Source of the DNA: an uncultured Lachnospiraceae bacterium
GTDB taxonomy: Bacteria; Bacillota; Clostridia; Lachnospirales; Lachnospiraceae
Length of the DNA stretch: 64,000 nt
Assembly: GCA_900318375.1 (NCBI GenBank)
Contig: ONKG01000010.1
Coordinates: 1 to 64,000 of the forward strand
Reading direction: 5' to 3'
Made by a program: the position numbers and the translations under genes. Under the pieces are notes generated by a model. It saw only the letters and a list, made by a program, of their open reading frames with translations, was not told the origin of the DNA and made no database searches. This document shows positions 57,156 to 64,000 of the stretch, piece by piece (the first letter of the stretch is position 1; each line of letters begins with the position of its first letter).

Positions 57156-59081
57156 TTATTCCCCGACAGGTTTCTTGAGGAAGCCCAGAAGGAAGGTGCC
57201 TACGATGGTACCGATGATCAGCGCGACGATGTACATAAGCCAGTTGCCGACAACGGGGAACACGAAGATGCCGCCGTGAGGAGCCATCAGTGTGCAGCCG
57301 AAGGCCATGGACAGAGCGCCTGCGATACCGGAGCCGATGATGCAGGAAGGAAGGACGCGGCCGGGATCGGAAGCGGCGAAGGGGATAGCGCCCTCAGTGA
57401 TGAATGCAAGACCCATGATGAAGTTGACGGGGCCGGATTCTCTCTCTTCCTTGGTGAACTTATTCTTGAACAGGATGGTTGCCAGCGCGATTGCGCAGGG
57501 AGGAACCATGCCGCCGATCATGACTGCTGCCATGATGTCATAGTTGCCCGCCGCGATGGATGCTGTACCGAAGACGTAAGCTGCCTTGTTGAAGGGGCCG
57601 CCCATGTCGATGGCCATCATGCCGCCCAGGATCAGGCCGAGGAGGATCTTACTGCTGCCGCTCATGCTGCTCAGTGCATTGTTCAGGCCGGTGTTCAGGG
57701 CACCGATCGGAGGCTCAACAATGAACATCATGATCAGACCTACCAGCAGAATACCGAACAGAGGATACAGAAGGACGGGAGCGATCTTCTCAATAGACTC
57801 GGGAAGGCTGCTGAAGAGCTTCTGCAGGAACAGTACGACATAACCGGCCACGAACCCTGCGACCAGAGCGCCGAGGAAACCGGATTTGCCGTTTGCTGCG
57901 ATCATGCCGCCGACGAAACCGACAGCAAGACCGGGTCTGTCAGCAATACTCTCTGCGATGTAACCTGCGAGAACGGGAAGCATGAAGCCGAATGCCACGC
58001 CGCCGATGGATTTCAGGGTTGCCGCGACAGGGGTGATGGAACCGAAGTTGCCTCTGTCTGCTACGGACAGTGCGTTCATGTCAACGGAAAGACCGTCGAT
58101 CAGGAATGCCAGAGCGATCAGGATACCGCCGCCGACGACGAAGGGAAGCATGTGGGAAACGCCGTTCATCAGCTGGACGTAAATCTTATGGCCTGCGCCG
58201 CCGGAAGACTTCTGGCCGGAGGATGCGCTCGCTGCAGCAGCCGCGCTGCCTGCGCTCCATACGGAGGCGTCGCCCGCCATCGCGCGCTTGACCAGTTCCG
58301 GACCCTTGCTGATACCGTCGGAGACAGGTACTTCGATCAGCTTCTTGCCGTGGAAACGGTCCATGGGAACCTTTGCATCCGCCGCGACGATGATGCAGTC
58401 CGCGTCAGCGATTTCTTTGTCGGTCAGGACATTCTTGGCACCGCCGGAGCCTCTGGTCTCGACCTTGACCCAGCAGCCTGCCGCCTTGGCGGCTTTCTCG
58501 ATGCCTTCCGCGGCCATGTATGTATGTGCGATGCCGGTGGGGCAGGATGTAACAGCGCAGATCCTGCATGCGCCGTCAGCAAGGGCTGCCATGACCTGGG
58601 GGGCGCCGTTCTCGACCATCTCGTCCTTGGCGTCTGCCGCGTCGATGACCGCGAGGAACTCGTCCACATCCTTTGCCTTCTTCAGATCCTCGCTGAACTG
58701 CTCATCCATGAGCAGGCGGGACAGTTTGCTGAGCACATCCAGATGCACGTTGTCCTTGGTGATCGGGGCAGCGATCAGGAAAATCAGATTGACAGGCTCA
58801 CCGTCCAGAGCATCGTAGTCGACACCGTCCTTGACGACCATGGCAGCAAGGCCGGGTTTGATGACCGCGTCGCATTTGCCGTGGGGGATGGCGATACCTT
58901 CGCCGATGCCGGTGGTGGACTCTTCTTCTCTGTGGTAGACCTCGGCGCGGTAGGCTTCCAGATCCCTGATCTTTTCACTCTTTGCCATGAGGGCGACCAT
59001 CTGGTCCAGCGCTTCCTCTTTTTTCTTGGGGGTACCGTTCAGATCAATACTCCGCCTGTCGAGCAAATCAGTAATACGCAT
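57156..59081 (-). CDS. fruA: PTS fructose transporter, EIIA-EIIB-EIIC
   Basis: A 641-residue PTS permease that imports fructose as fructose 1-phosphate. EIIA (about 1-145) carries the phospho-His in EGIAIPHGKCDAV; EIIB (about 170-270) carries the phospho-Cys in CAVTSCPTGIAHTYMAAEGIE; EIIC (about 300-641) has the membrane helices with GGPFNKAAYVFG and FAASDPGRVLPSC. The order A-B-C is a usual arrangement. AAAGGAGG lies before the ATG at 59081; the longer frame to 59165 is unsupported. It lies 126 bases after fruK, in one transcript ending at 57004. Confidence 0.94.
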   Translation of the reverse strand: MRITDLLDRRSIDLNGTPKKKEEALDQMVALMAKSEKIRDLEAYRAEVYHREEESTTGIGEGIAIPHGKCDAVIKPGLAAMVVKDGVDYDALDGEPVNLIFLIAAPITKDNVHLDVLSKLSRLLMDEQFSEDLKKAKDVDEFLAVIDAADAKDEMVENGAPQVMAALADGACRICAVTSCPTGIAHTYMAAEGIEKAAKAAGCWVKVETRGSGGAKNVLTDKEIADADCIIVAADAKVPMDRFHGKKLIEVPVSDGISKGPELVKRAMAGDASVWSAGSAAAAASASSGQKSSGGAGHKIYVQLMNGVSHMLPFVVGGGILIALAFLIDGLSVDMNALSVADRGNFGSITPVAATLKSIGGVAFGFMLPVLAGYIAESIADRPGLAVGFVGGMIAANGKSGFLGALVAGFVAGYVVLFLQKLFSSLPESIEKIAPVLLYPLFGILLVGLIMMFIVEPPIGALNTGLNNALSSMSGSSKILLGLILGGMMAIDMGGPFNKAAYVFGTASIAAGNYDIMAAVMIGGMVPPCAIALATILFKNKFTKEERESGPVNFIMGLAFITEGAIPFAASDPGRVLPSCIIGSGIAGALSMAFGCTLMAPHGGIFVFPVVGNWLMYIVALIIGTIVGTFLLGFLKKPVGE

Positions 59082-59207
59082 GTAATTCCTCCTTTTACAC
59101 GAATTGCTGTGTGTAAATATGACATTCGGTTTGTTCGTTTTCATAAATTCCCGAACTGTCCGCAATGTCTCCCTTTATGTTGTAGTACCGTCCGTTTGTT
59201 TTTTTCT

Positions 59208-60116
59208 TTATCCGTCGAGACGACTGTAGACATCCATGACTTCTTCCCTGGTTGCCAGAAAATCCGAGAAAGCACTTGCACTTCCGGTAGCTACGCCCAT
59301 GCGGAAGGCATGCTCGTATTCGTGCTTCTCTTCCCAGCCTGTCAGGAAACCGGCGACCATGGAATCGCCTGCGCCGACCGCATTGACAAGCTTGCCCTTG
59401 GGAGCGGGAAGGGCGTGGACATGGCCGTTTTCGTCCAGAAGGACTGCGCCCATGCCGGACATGGAGACCAGAACATTGACGGCACCCATTTCCTGGAGCT
59501 TTTTCGCGTAGGGAACAACAGATTCCCTGGTCTCAAGCTTCACGCCGAAGATCTCACCGATCTCGTGATGGTTGGGCTTGATCAGGAAGGGGTGATACTG
59601 GAGGACATTGAGCAGAAGATCCTTTGTCGCGTCAACGACAAAACGGATTCCGCGGCCCTGAAGCGCCTCGAGAATATTGGAATAGATTGTTCCGGGCATG
59701 CTCTCGGGAATGCTGCCTGCGAGTACAAGCGTGTCTCCCTCTTTGAGAGCATTGAGCTTTGCCATCAGAGCATCCTGTCCGGCCTGATCGATCACGGGTC
59801 CCATGCCGTTGATCTCAGTGCCGTCGACATCCTTCAGCTTGAGATTGATCCTGGAGAAGCCGTTCCCGATGCGGATGAAGTCATTTTTCAGACCCATCTC
59901 ATTCATCCTGCGGATCAGCTCGTCACCGGTGAAGCCGGCGACAAATCCAAGAGCAGTGCTGTCAATGCCAAGGTTTCTGAGGACAGTGGTCACATTAATG
60001 CCTTTTCCGCCGGCAAGCATCTGCTCATAGACTGTCCGGTTCGTCTTTCCAAGCTCGAAATTCGGAACGGAAACAATGTAGTCCAGCGAAGGATTGAATG
60101 TTACTGTGTAGATCAT
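59208..60116 (-). CDS. fruK: 1-phosphofructokinase
   Basis: A 302-residue PfkB-family kinase, normal length. It converts fructose 1-phosphate to fructose 1,6-bisphosphate after uptake by FruA. Motifs: TVTFNPSLDYIVSV at the N-terminus, MLAGGKGINVTTVLRNLG (substrate GGK-N) and GAGDSMVAGFLTG (PfkB signature 2 with the catalytic Asp). GAAAGGAGGT precedes the ATG. First gene of the fru transcript; its promoter lies in the 200 bp shared with fumC. Confidence 0.94.
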   Translation of the reverse strand: MIYTVTFNPSLDYIVSVPNFELGKTNRTVYEQMLAGGKGINVTTVLRNLGIDSTALGFVAGFTGDELIRRMNEMGLKNDFIRIGNGFSRINLKLKDVDGTEINGMGPVIDQAGQDALMAKLNALKEGDTLVLAGSIPESMPGTIYSNILEALQGRGIRFVVDATKDLLLNVLQYHPFLIKPNHHEIGEIFGVKLETRESVVPYAKKLQEMGAVNVLVSMSGMGAVLLDENGHVHALPAPKGKLVNAVGAGDSMVAGFLTGWEEKHEYEHAFRMGVATGSASAFSDFLATREEVMDVYSRLDG

Positions 60117-60320
60117 TCGTTGACCTCCTTTCCTTGAGTGACTTTATTATATATCCAGAGTTTCATAGCATACATGTGACGGGATGTGTTATGATGAAAA
60201 CAGAGATGAGGGAGTGCGGAGCAGCGCGTAGTTCTCATCATACGTACCTATGGCACTGACTGCCATGTGCAGCAAGCATGATAAGAAAGATCATTTTTTT
60301 CACCGGGAGAGGACAAAAGA

Positions 60321-61682
60321 ATGGAATACAGGATTGAACATGATTCAATGGGGGAGGTCAGAGTACCTGCAGATAAATACTGGGCGGCCCAGACAGAGCG
60401 GAGCCGCGGAAACTTTCCGATCGGTGTCGGCATTGAGACCATGCCCAAGGAGATCATCAGGGCATTCGGCATGGCACGCGCCAATCATACCCTGAAACCT
60501 GAGAAGATGACGGCTCAGAAACTGGAAGCAATCTGCACGGCGGCGGACGAAGTGATCGCCGGTAGGCTGGACGCTCATTTTCCCCTGGTAGTCTGGCAGA
60601 CGGGTTCCGGGACCCAGTCCAATATGAACGCGAATGAAGTCATTGCCAACCGCGCCAATGAGATCGCGGGGGAAAAACTCTGCCATCCCAACGACGATAT
60701 CAATATGAGCCAGTCTTCAAACGACACCTTCCCGACAGCCATGCACATCTCGGCAGTGACTGTCCTTGAGGACTGCCTGATTCCTGCGGCAGAGGGCCTC
60801 ATCGAGACTTTCCGCACGCTGGAGGCAGAAAACGAAGGCATCGTCAAGAGCGGCAGGACCCACCTGCAGGATGCGGTTCCGATCAGCTTCGCCCAGGAGA
60901 TCAGCGGCTGGCGCAGTTCTCTGGAAAGAGATGTCGAGCTGGTCCGCCTGGCGATGAAGCCCCTGTCCGAGCTGGCTCTGGGAGGCACGGCCGTCGGTAC
61001 GGGGCTGAACGCGCCGGCAGGCTTCTCGGAAAAGGTCGCTGAGGAAATCTCCGCCCTTACCGGGAAAAACTTTGTGACAGCACCCAATAAATATCATGCC
61101 TTGACGTCCAAGGACGAGATCGTATTTGCCCACGGCGCAGTTAAGGCTATGGCGGCAGATATGATGAAGATCGCCAATGATGTCCGCTGGCTTGCCAGCG
61201 GCCCCCGCTGCGGACTTGGCGAGATCCGCATCCCGGAGAACGAGCCGGGAAGCTCGATCATGCCCGGCAAGGTCAATCCGACCCAATGCGAGCAGGTCAC
61301 AATGGTGGCAGTTCAGGTCATGGGCAACGACGCGGCCATCGGCTTTGCGGCATCTCAGGGCAATTTCGAACTGAATGTCTTCATGCCTGTGATCGCCTAC
61401 AACTTCCTGCAGTCTGTGCGGCTCCTTTCAGAATCCATCACTTCCTTCAGGAATAATTGCGCCGTTGGAATCAAGGCGGACAGGGATAAGATGCACCATA
61501 ATCTCTACAATTCCCTGATGCTGGTCACTGCCCTCAACCCTTATATCGGCTATGAGAACGCGGCGAAGACGGCCAAGCTGGCCTATAAGGAAAACATATC
61601 CCTGAAAGAGGCCTGCGTGAAGCTTGGCTTCCTCTCAGCCGAGCGGTTTGATGAGGTCTTCCATCCGGAAGAGATGGTGTAA
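60321..61682 (+). CDS. fumC: Class II fumarate hydratase
   Basis: A 453-residue enzyme that interconverts fumarate and malate without an iron-sulfur cluster. It shows DSMGEVRVPADKYWAAQTERS, TGSGTQSNMNANEVIANRA, SQSSNDTFPTAMHI, SGRTHLQDAVPI and the signature GSSIMPGKVNPTQCEQ. Length slightly below E. coli FumC (467). GGGAGAGGA precedes the ATG. Divergent from fruK; ends in a long terminator hairpin. Aspartase has the same fold, but the active-site blocks read as fumarase. Confidence 0.94.
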   Translation: MEYRIEHDSMGEVRVPADKYWAAQTERSRGNFPIGVGIETMPKEIIRAFGMARANHTLKPEKMTAQKLEAICTAADEVIAGRLDAHFPLVVWQTGSGTQSNMNANEVIANRANEIAGEKLCHPNDDINMSQSSNDTFPTAMHISAVTVLEDCLIPAAEGLIETFRTLEAENEGIVKSGRTHLQDAVPISFAQEISGWRSSLERDVELVRLAMKPLSELALGGTAVGTGLNAPAGFSEKVAEEISALTGKNFVTAPNKYHALTSKDEIVFAHGAVKAMAADMMKIANDVRWLASGPRCGLGEIRIPENEPGSSIMPGKVNPTQCEQVTMVAVQVMGNDAAIGFAASQGNFELNVFMPVIAYNFLQSVRLLSESITSFRNNCAVGIKADRDKMHHNLYNSLMLVTALNPYIGYENAAKTAKLAYKENISLKEACVKLGFLSAERFDEVFHPEEMV

Positions 61683-61782
61683 AATGCTTATCTCCTGAAA
61701 CTATATAAAGAGAAACGTAAAAAACAAGAAGAAACACAAATTCAAGATTCTCCTGCGGGTCATGCGCGATGAAGAATAAAAA

Positions 61783-61873
61783 AACCTGCACGGTGCTGTA
61801 AGCTGTTTCCTCTTTACCGTATATCCGGGGAAGAGGGAAACAGACTACAGTTACTGTGCAGGTTTTTGTGAAT
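61783..61873. terminator. Long terminator hairpin after fumC
   Basis: AAAACCTGCAC pairs with GTGCAGGTTTT, with a second stem CTGTTTCC/GGAAACAG nested inside. T-run at the right end. Confidence 0.8.
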
Positions 61874-61958
61874 CATTCTTTTTGTCCGGCCGCTTTTCAG
61901 AGCGGCGTTTCCGGGAAAACTCCGGGAACGGGTTTCTGCGATGAGATCAGCGGACTCT

Positions 61959-62426
61959 TTACTGTGCCGACATTGCGGCAGGATTGCTGTGGATGGAGAA
62001 ATCACCATCCTTTCCGACATACTGTGCACTGCTGAGGCCGAGGATGACCCGCCCGAATTTGCTGAAGAGGAAGAGGAATAATCCGAAAAAGAATCCTTTT
62101 CCAAATGATCTTGCAAGCTTCATGCTGAGATTCCAGCGGATGATGAAAATACCCAGCAGGGCTGCGAGGCTGACAATAGTAAGTGCCGTGCTGTCAATTC
62201 CGGTTTTCGACGGAGCACAGGCAGCAGCAGCCATAATGAGGATTGCATTCAGGAAGAACATTCTGCCCTTCCAGCAGATACGATATACGTCAAATTCGTT
62301 TAAGATGGGAATCAGGCTGTGCCAGCCGGGCTTTCCGGCTTTCCGGAAGAGAAGCCAATTACCTGCGACTGTAAGAACTGCGTATACGATTGAAAAGGCG
62401 ACAGCTGCGACAACGAAATTTTCCAT
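61959..62426 (-). CDS. Small membrane protein (DUF5684-like)
   Basis: A 155-residue protein with four hydrophobic segments. The stretch FRKAGKPGWHSLIPILNEFD is the hallmark of DUF5684-type membrane proteins, and SMKLARSFGKGFFFGLFLFLF and YVGKDGDF fit the family's second half. Function unknown. An AGGGGGT site lies before the ATG at 62426. It stands alone between the fumC terminator and the ZIP transporter gene. Confidence 0.8.
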   Translation of the reverse strand: MENFVVAAVAFSIVYAVLTVAGNWLLFRKAGKPGWHSLIPILNEFDVYRICWKGRMFFLNAILIMAAAACAPSKTGIDSTALTIVSLAALLGIFIIRWNLSMKLARSFGKGFFFGLFLFLFSKFGRVILGLSSAQYVGKDGDFSIHSNPAAMSAQ

Positions 62427-62572
62427 GGTTCATACCCCCTGTTTTTCTGTTGATTTTTTGCCGTTCACGTTTGACGGCCGGTTCTGTTTATGCGTTTCTG
62501 TGATTGGTTTGTTTTTTTTATTTGATAAACAGATTTTAGCAGACTGTTTGTCACATAAATATCACACGCATA

Positions 62573-62617
62573 GAGGGAGACAGGGGACGGTTCTATGTCT
62601 CCCTTCTGTCTCCCTTT
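62573..62617. repeat. GGGGACGGTTCT-type repeat, copy 1
   Basis: GAGGGAGACAGGGGACGGTT followed by CTATGTCTCCCTTCTGTCTCCCTT; the GGGAGACA and TGTCTCCC arms pair. The same core occurs at 63526-63557 and, as GGGGGACGGTTCT, in the palindrome at 26352. Confidence 0.75.
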
Positions 62618-62628
62618 TCATAAACCTG

Positions 62629-63420
62629 TTACCCCAGGGTGACATCCAGGATCATCATAAGGACAAATCCGAAGGCAAAGGCGACAGGACCCAGATTGCT
62701 GTGGGGCTCCTCGGACATTTCGGGGATGAGTTCCTCGACGACCACGTACATCATGGCGCCGGCAGCAAAGCTCAAAAAGTAGGGCAGCAGACCGGTGATG
62801 AAGGCGGAAGCGATGATCGTGAGGATAGAGGCGATCGGCTCCACGATTCCGGAGAGCATCCCGTACAGGAAGGTGCGGGACTTGCTCATTCCCTCCGCGC
62901 GGAGGGGCATGGAGACGATGGCGCCCTCAGGAAAGTTCTGAATGGCAATACCCAGAGCCAGCGCGAGGGCACCGGCCGCGGTGAGACCGCTGTCGCCGGC
63001 CAGCCATCCCGCGTAGACGACACCGACGGCCATTCCTTCGGGAATGTTATGGAGAGTCACAGCCAGGATGAGCTTGGTCGTCCTGCGCATGCCGCTGCGG
63101 GGACCCTCGACGGTGCTGTCCAGGTGCATATGGGGTGTGACAAGGTCCAGGACCAGCAGGAAGAACATGCCGATCAGAAAGCCGACGGCGGCGGGAATGA
63201 AGGCGAATCGCCCCATTTTTTCCGCCATTTCGAGTGAGGGATTCAGAAGGCTCCAGAAGGAAGCAGCGACCATGACACCTGCGGCAAACCCGGTCAGAGT
63301 CTTGCGGATCCCGATGCTCATCTTTCCTTTTAGAAAAAAGACACAGGCGGAGCCCAGTGTTGTACCCGCAAAAGGAATCATGACACCGATGATCGTACTG
63401 AGTGTGATTGTTCCGGGCAT
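62629..63420 (-). CDS. ZIP-family metal transporter
   Basis: A 263-residue membrane protein with eight helices. Conserved ZIP motifs HNIPEGMAVGVVYAG (helix 4) and QNFPEGAIVSMPL (helix 5) supply the metal-binding His, Asn and Glu; the family imports zinc or other divalent metals. The pattern is closest to ZupT/GufA-like members. The ATG at 63420 (MPGTITLSTIIGVM) has AAGGAG with good spacing; the 48-base extension has none. It is bracketed by two copies of a repeat. Confidence 0.9.
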   Translation of the reverse strand: MPGTITLSTIIGVMIPFAGTTLGSACVFFLKGKMSIGIRKTLTGFAAGVMVAASFWSLLNPSLEMAEKMGRFAFIPAAVGFLIGMFFLLVLDLVTPHMHLDSTVEGPRSGMRRTTKLILAVTLHNIPEGMAVGVVYAGWLAGDSGLTAAGALALALGIAIQNFPEGAIVSMPLRAEGMSKSRTFLYGMLSGIVEPIASILTIIASAFITGLLPYFLSFAAGAMMYVVVEELIPEMSEEPHSNLGPVAFAFGFVLMMILDVTLG

Positions 63421-63525
63421 AATGATACTCCTTGTTTGGCTTTTACTGCAAACTATAGTTAGTAGCAACTAATTTTCTTGATATATATTATACTTGCTAT
63501 GAAAATGTTTGCAAGAGGAAAATAC

Positions 63526-63557
63526 AGGGAGACAGGGGACGGTTCTTTGTCTCCCCT
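63526..63557. repeat. GGGGACGGTTCT-type repeat, copy 2
   Basis: AGGGAGACAGGGGACGGTTC then TTTGTCTCCCCT. The same 22-base core as copy 1 on the other side of the ZIP gene, in the same orientation. Confidence 0.75.
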
Positions 63558-63567
63558 TTCCACAACA

Positions 63568-63609
63568 AACCCACAGGAGTTTCGGCTGTAAACCGGACTC
63601 CTGTGGGTT
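63568..63609 (-). terminator. Terminator-like hairpin after the methyltransferase gene
   Basis: AACCCACAGGAGT and ACTCCTGTGGGTT pair, with CGG/CCG inside. Five bases beyond the stop of the minus-strand gene. Confidence 0.65.
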
Positions 63610-63613
63610 CTTC

Positions 63614-64000
63614 TTATTTCTGCGTCAGAATGCCCTCCAGTTTCAGCAACTTTGCCTTTTTATCGACTCCTCCGGCATAGCCAGTGAGGCTGCCGTCAGC
63701 ACCGACAACCCGGTGGCAGGGGATGAGCAGGGAGATGGGGTTATGTCCCACTGCCCCGCCCACTGCCTGGGCCGACATATGCGGCAGACCGCGCCGGGCG
63801 GCAATGACAGATGCGATTTCTCCGTAGGTCCTGGTCTGCCCGTAAGAAATGGTCAATAGAACATCCCACACTGCCTTGCGGAAAGGAGTTCCCCGGGGAG
63901 AGAGTAGGGGGAGAAAGGCAGGATCCTGACCGGCGAAGTAGATCTCCAGCCAGTCAAGCGTCTGCTCAAAAACAGGCGTGAGACGCTCTTCACGGGGGCC
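63614..64000 (-). CDS. ogt: Methylated-DNA--[protein]-cysteine S-methyltransferase, partial (start beyond the window)
   Basis: At least 129 residues; the frame is open to the window edge, so the true start lies beyond 64000. The suicide-enzyme motif PCHRV holds the reactive Cys, preceded by AVGGAVGHNPISLLI and followed by LTGYAGGVDKKAKLLKLEG; upstream residues LSPRGTPFRKAVWDVLL belong to the helix-turn-helix region that binds DNA. It removes alkyl groups from O6-guanine. Internal GTG at 63871 is not a start. A hairpin follows the stop. Assignment is firm from the C-terminal domain. Confidence 0.92.
   Translation of the reverse strand, partial: GPREERLTPVFEQTLDWLEIYFAGQDPAFLPLLSPRGTPFRKAVWDVLLTISYGQTRTYGEIASVIAARRGLPHMSAQAVGGAVGHNPISLLIPCHRVVGADGSLTGYAGGVDKKAKLLKLEGILTQK

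Noticed and set aside
57027..60137. Very long plus-strand ORF of about 1036 codons opposite fruA and fruK
   Set aside because: It is antisense to two clearly recognised genes with good ribosome sites; the frame stays open because of their codon bias.

Overview
The window looks like chromosomal DNA of a Gram-positive, low-to-moderate GC anaerobe of the class Clostridia, most likely a Lachnospiraceae-type gut or rumen bacterium. The evidence is indirect: strong Shine-Dalgarno sites (AGGAGG/AAGGAG) before almost every gene, a T-box leader controlling pheST, a fructose PTS (fruK-fruA-deoR), a clostridial-type thymidine kinase, AzlCD, an M18 aminopeptidase, BspA-like leucine-rich repeats, transmembrane Ser/Thr kinases and many proteins with zinc-ribbon heads. 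No rRNA, tRNA, CRISPR array, phage or integrase gene was recognised.

Layout. 0-3 kb: a translationally coupled pair, an XRE regulator and an HD/TGS RelA-SpoT-like protein without a recognisable synthetase domain. 3.5-7.6 kb: a leucine-rich repeat protein, thymidine kinase, a decayed minus-strand gene cluster ending at a 178 bp inverted-repeat (MITE-like) element with a 6 bp flanking duplication, then an AT-rich P-loop protein. 7.8-13.2 kb: a PstS-like lipoprotein, a small membrane protein, an UPF0145 protein and a MATE transporter fused to a histidine-kinase-type ATPase domain. 13.4-20.1 kb: a signalling cluster with two paralogous membrane Ser/Thr kinases carrying different extracellular domains, a nitroreductase and an unknown 447-residue protein. 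20.3-28.5 kb: amino-acid permease, M18 aminopeptidase, a zinc-ribbon/Ala-rich protein, SGNH hydrolase, NADAR protein and a secreted C-type lectin. 28.9-32.6 kb: Ldh_2-type dehydrogenase, AraC regulator and a Gfo/Idh dehydrogenase, plausibly one catabolic locus.

33.2-48 kb holds the most unusual content: five small genes whose products begin with a double-glycine leader (E-L-x-x-V/I-x-G-G), as in secreted bacteriocins and RiPP precursors. Four form two paralogous pairs arranged A-B ... B'-A' around the aspartokinase gene; the fifth carries a zinc-ribbon-like Cys-rich cargo downstream of pheST. No C39 peptidase/ABC exporter or modification enzyme is in the window, so any export system must be encoded elsewhere. 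Between them lie siroheme biosynthesis, aspartokinase, a lipoprotein/XRE divergent pair, a large zinc-ribbon membrane protein and pheST.

48.5-64 kb is mostly housekeeping: azlCD, glycogen synthase with a histone-H1-like N-terminal tail, an alpha/beta hydrolase-dxs-DMT transporter operon with overlapping start and stop codons, the fru genes, class II fumarase, a small membrane protein, a ZIP metal transporter and a partial O6-alkylguanine DNA methyltransferase.

Short tandem repeats are strikingly frequent, both between genes (15, 22, 44 and 61 bp units) and inside genes (30, 57 and 75 bp units, all multiples of three), as are long perfect palindromes. All assignments come from reading the sequence and translations; no database search was run.
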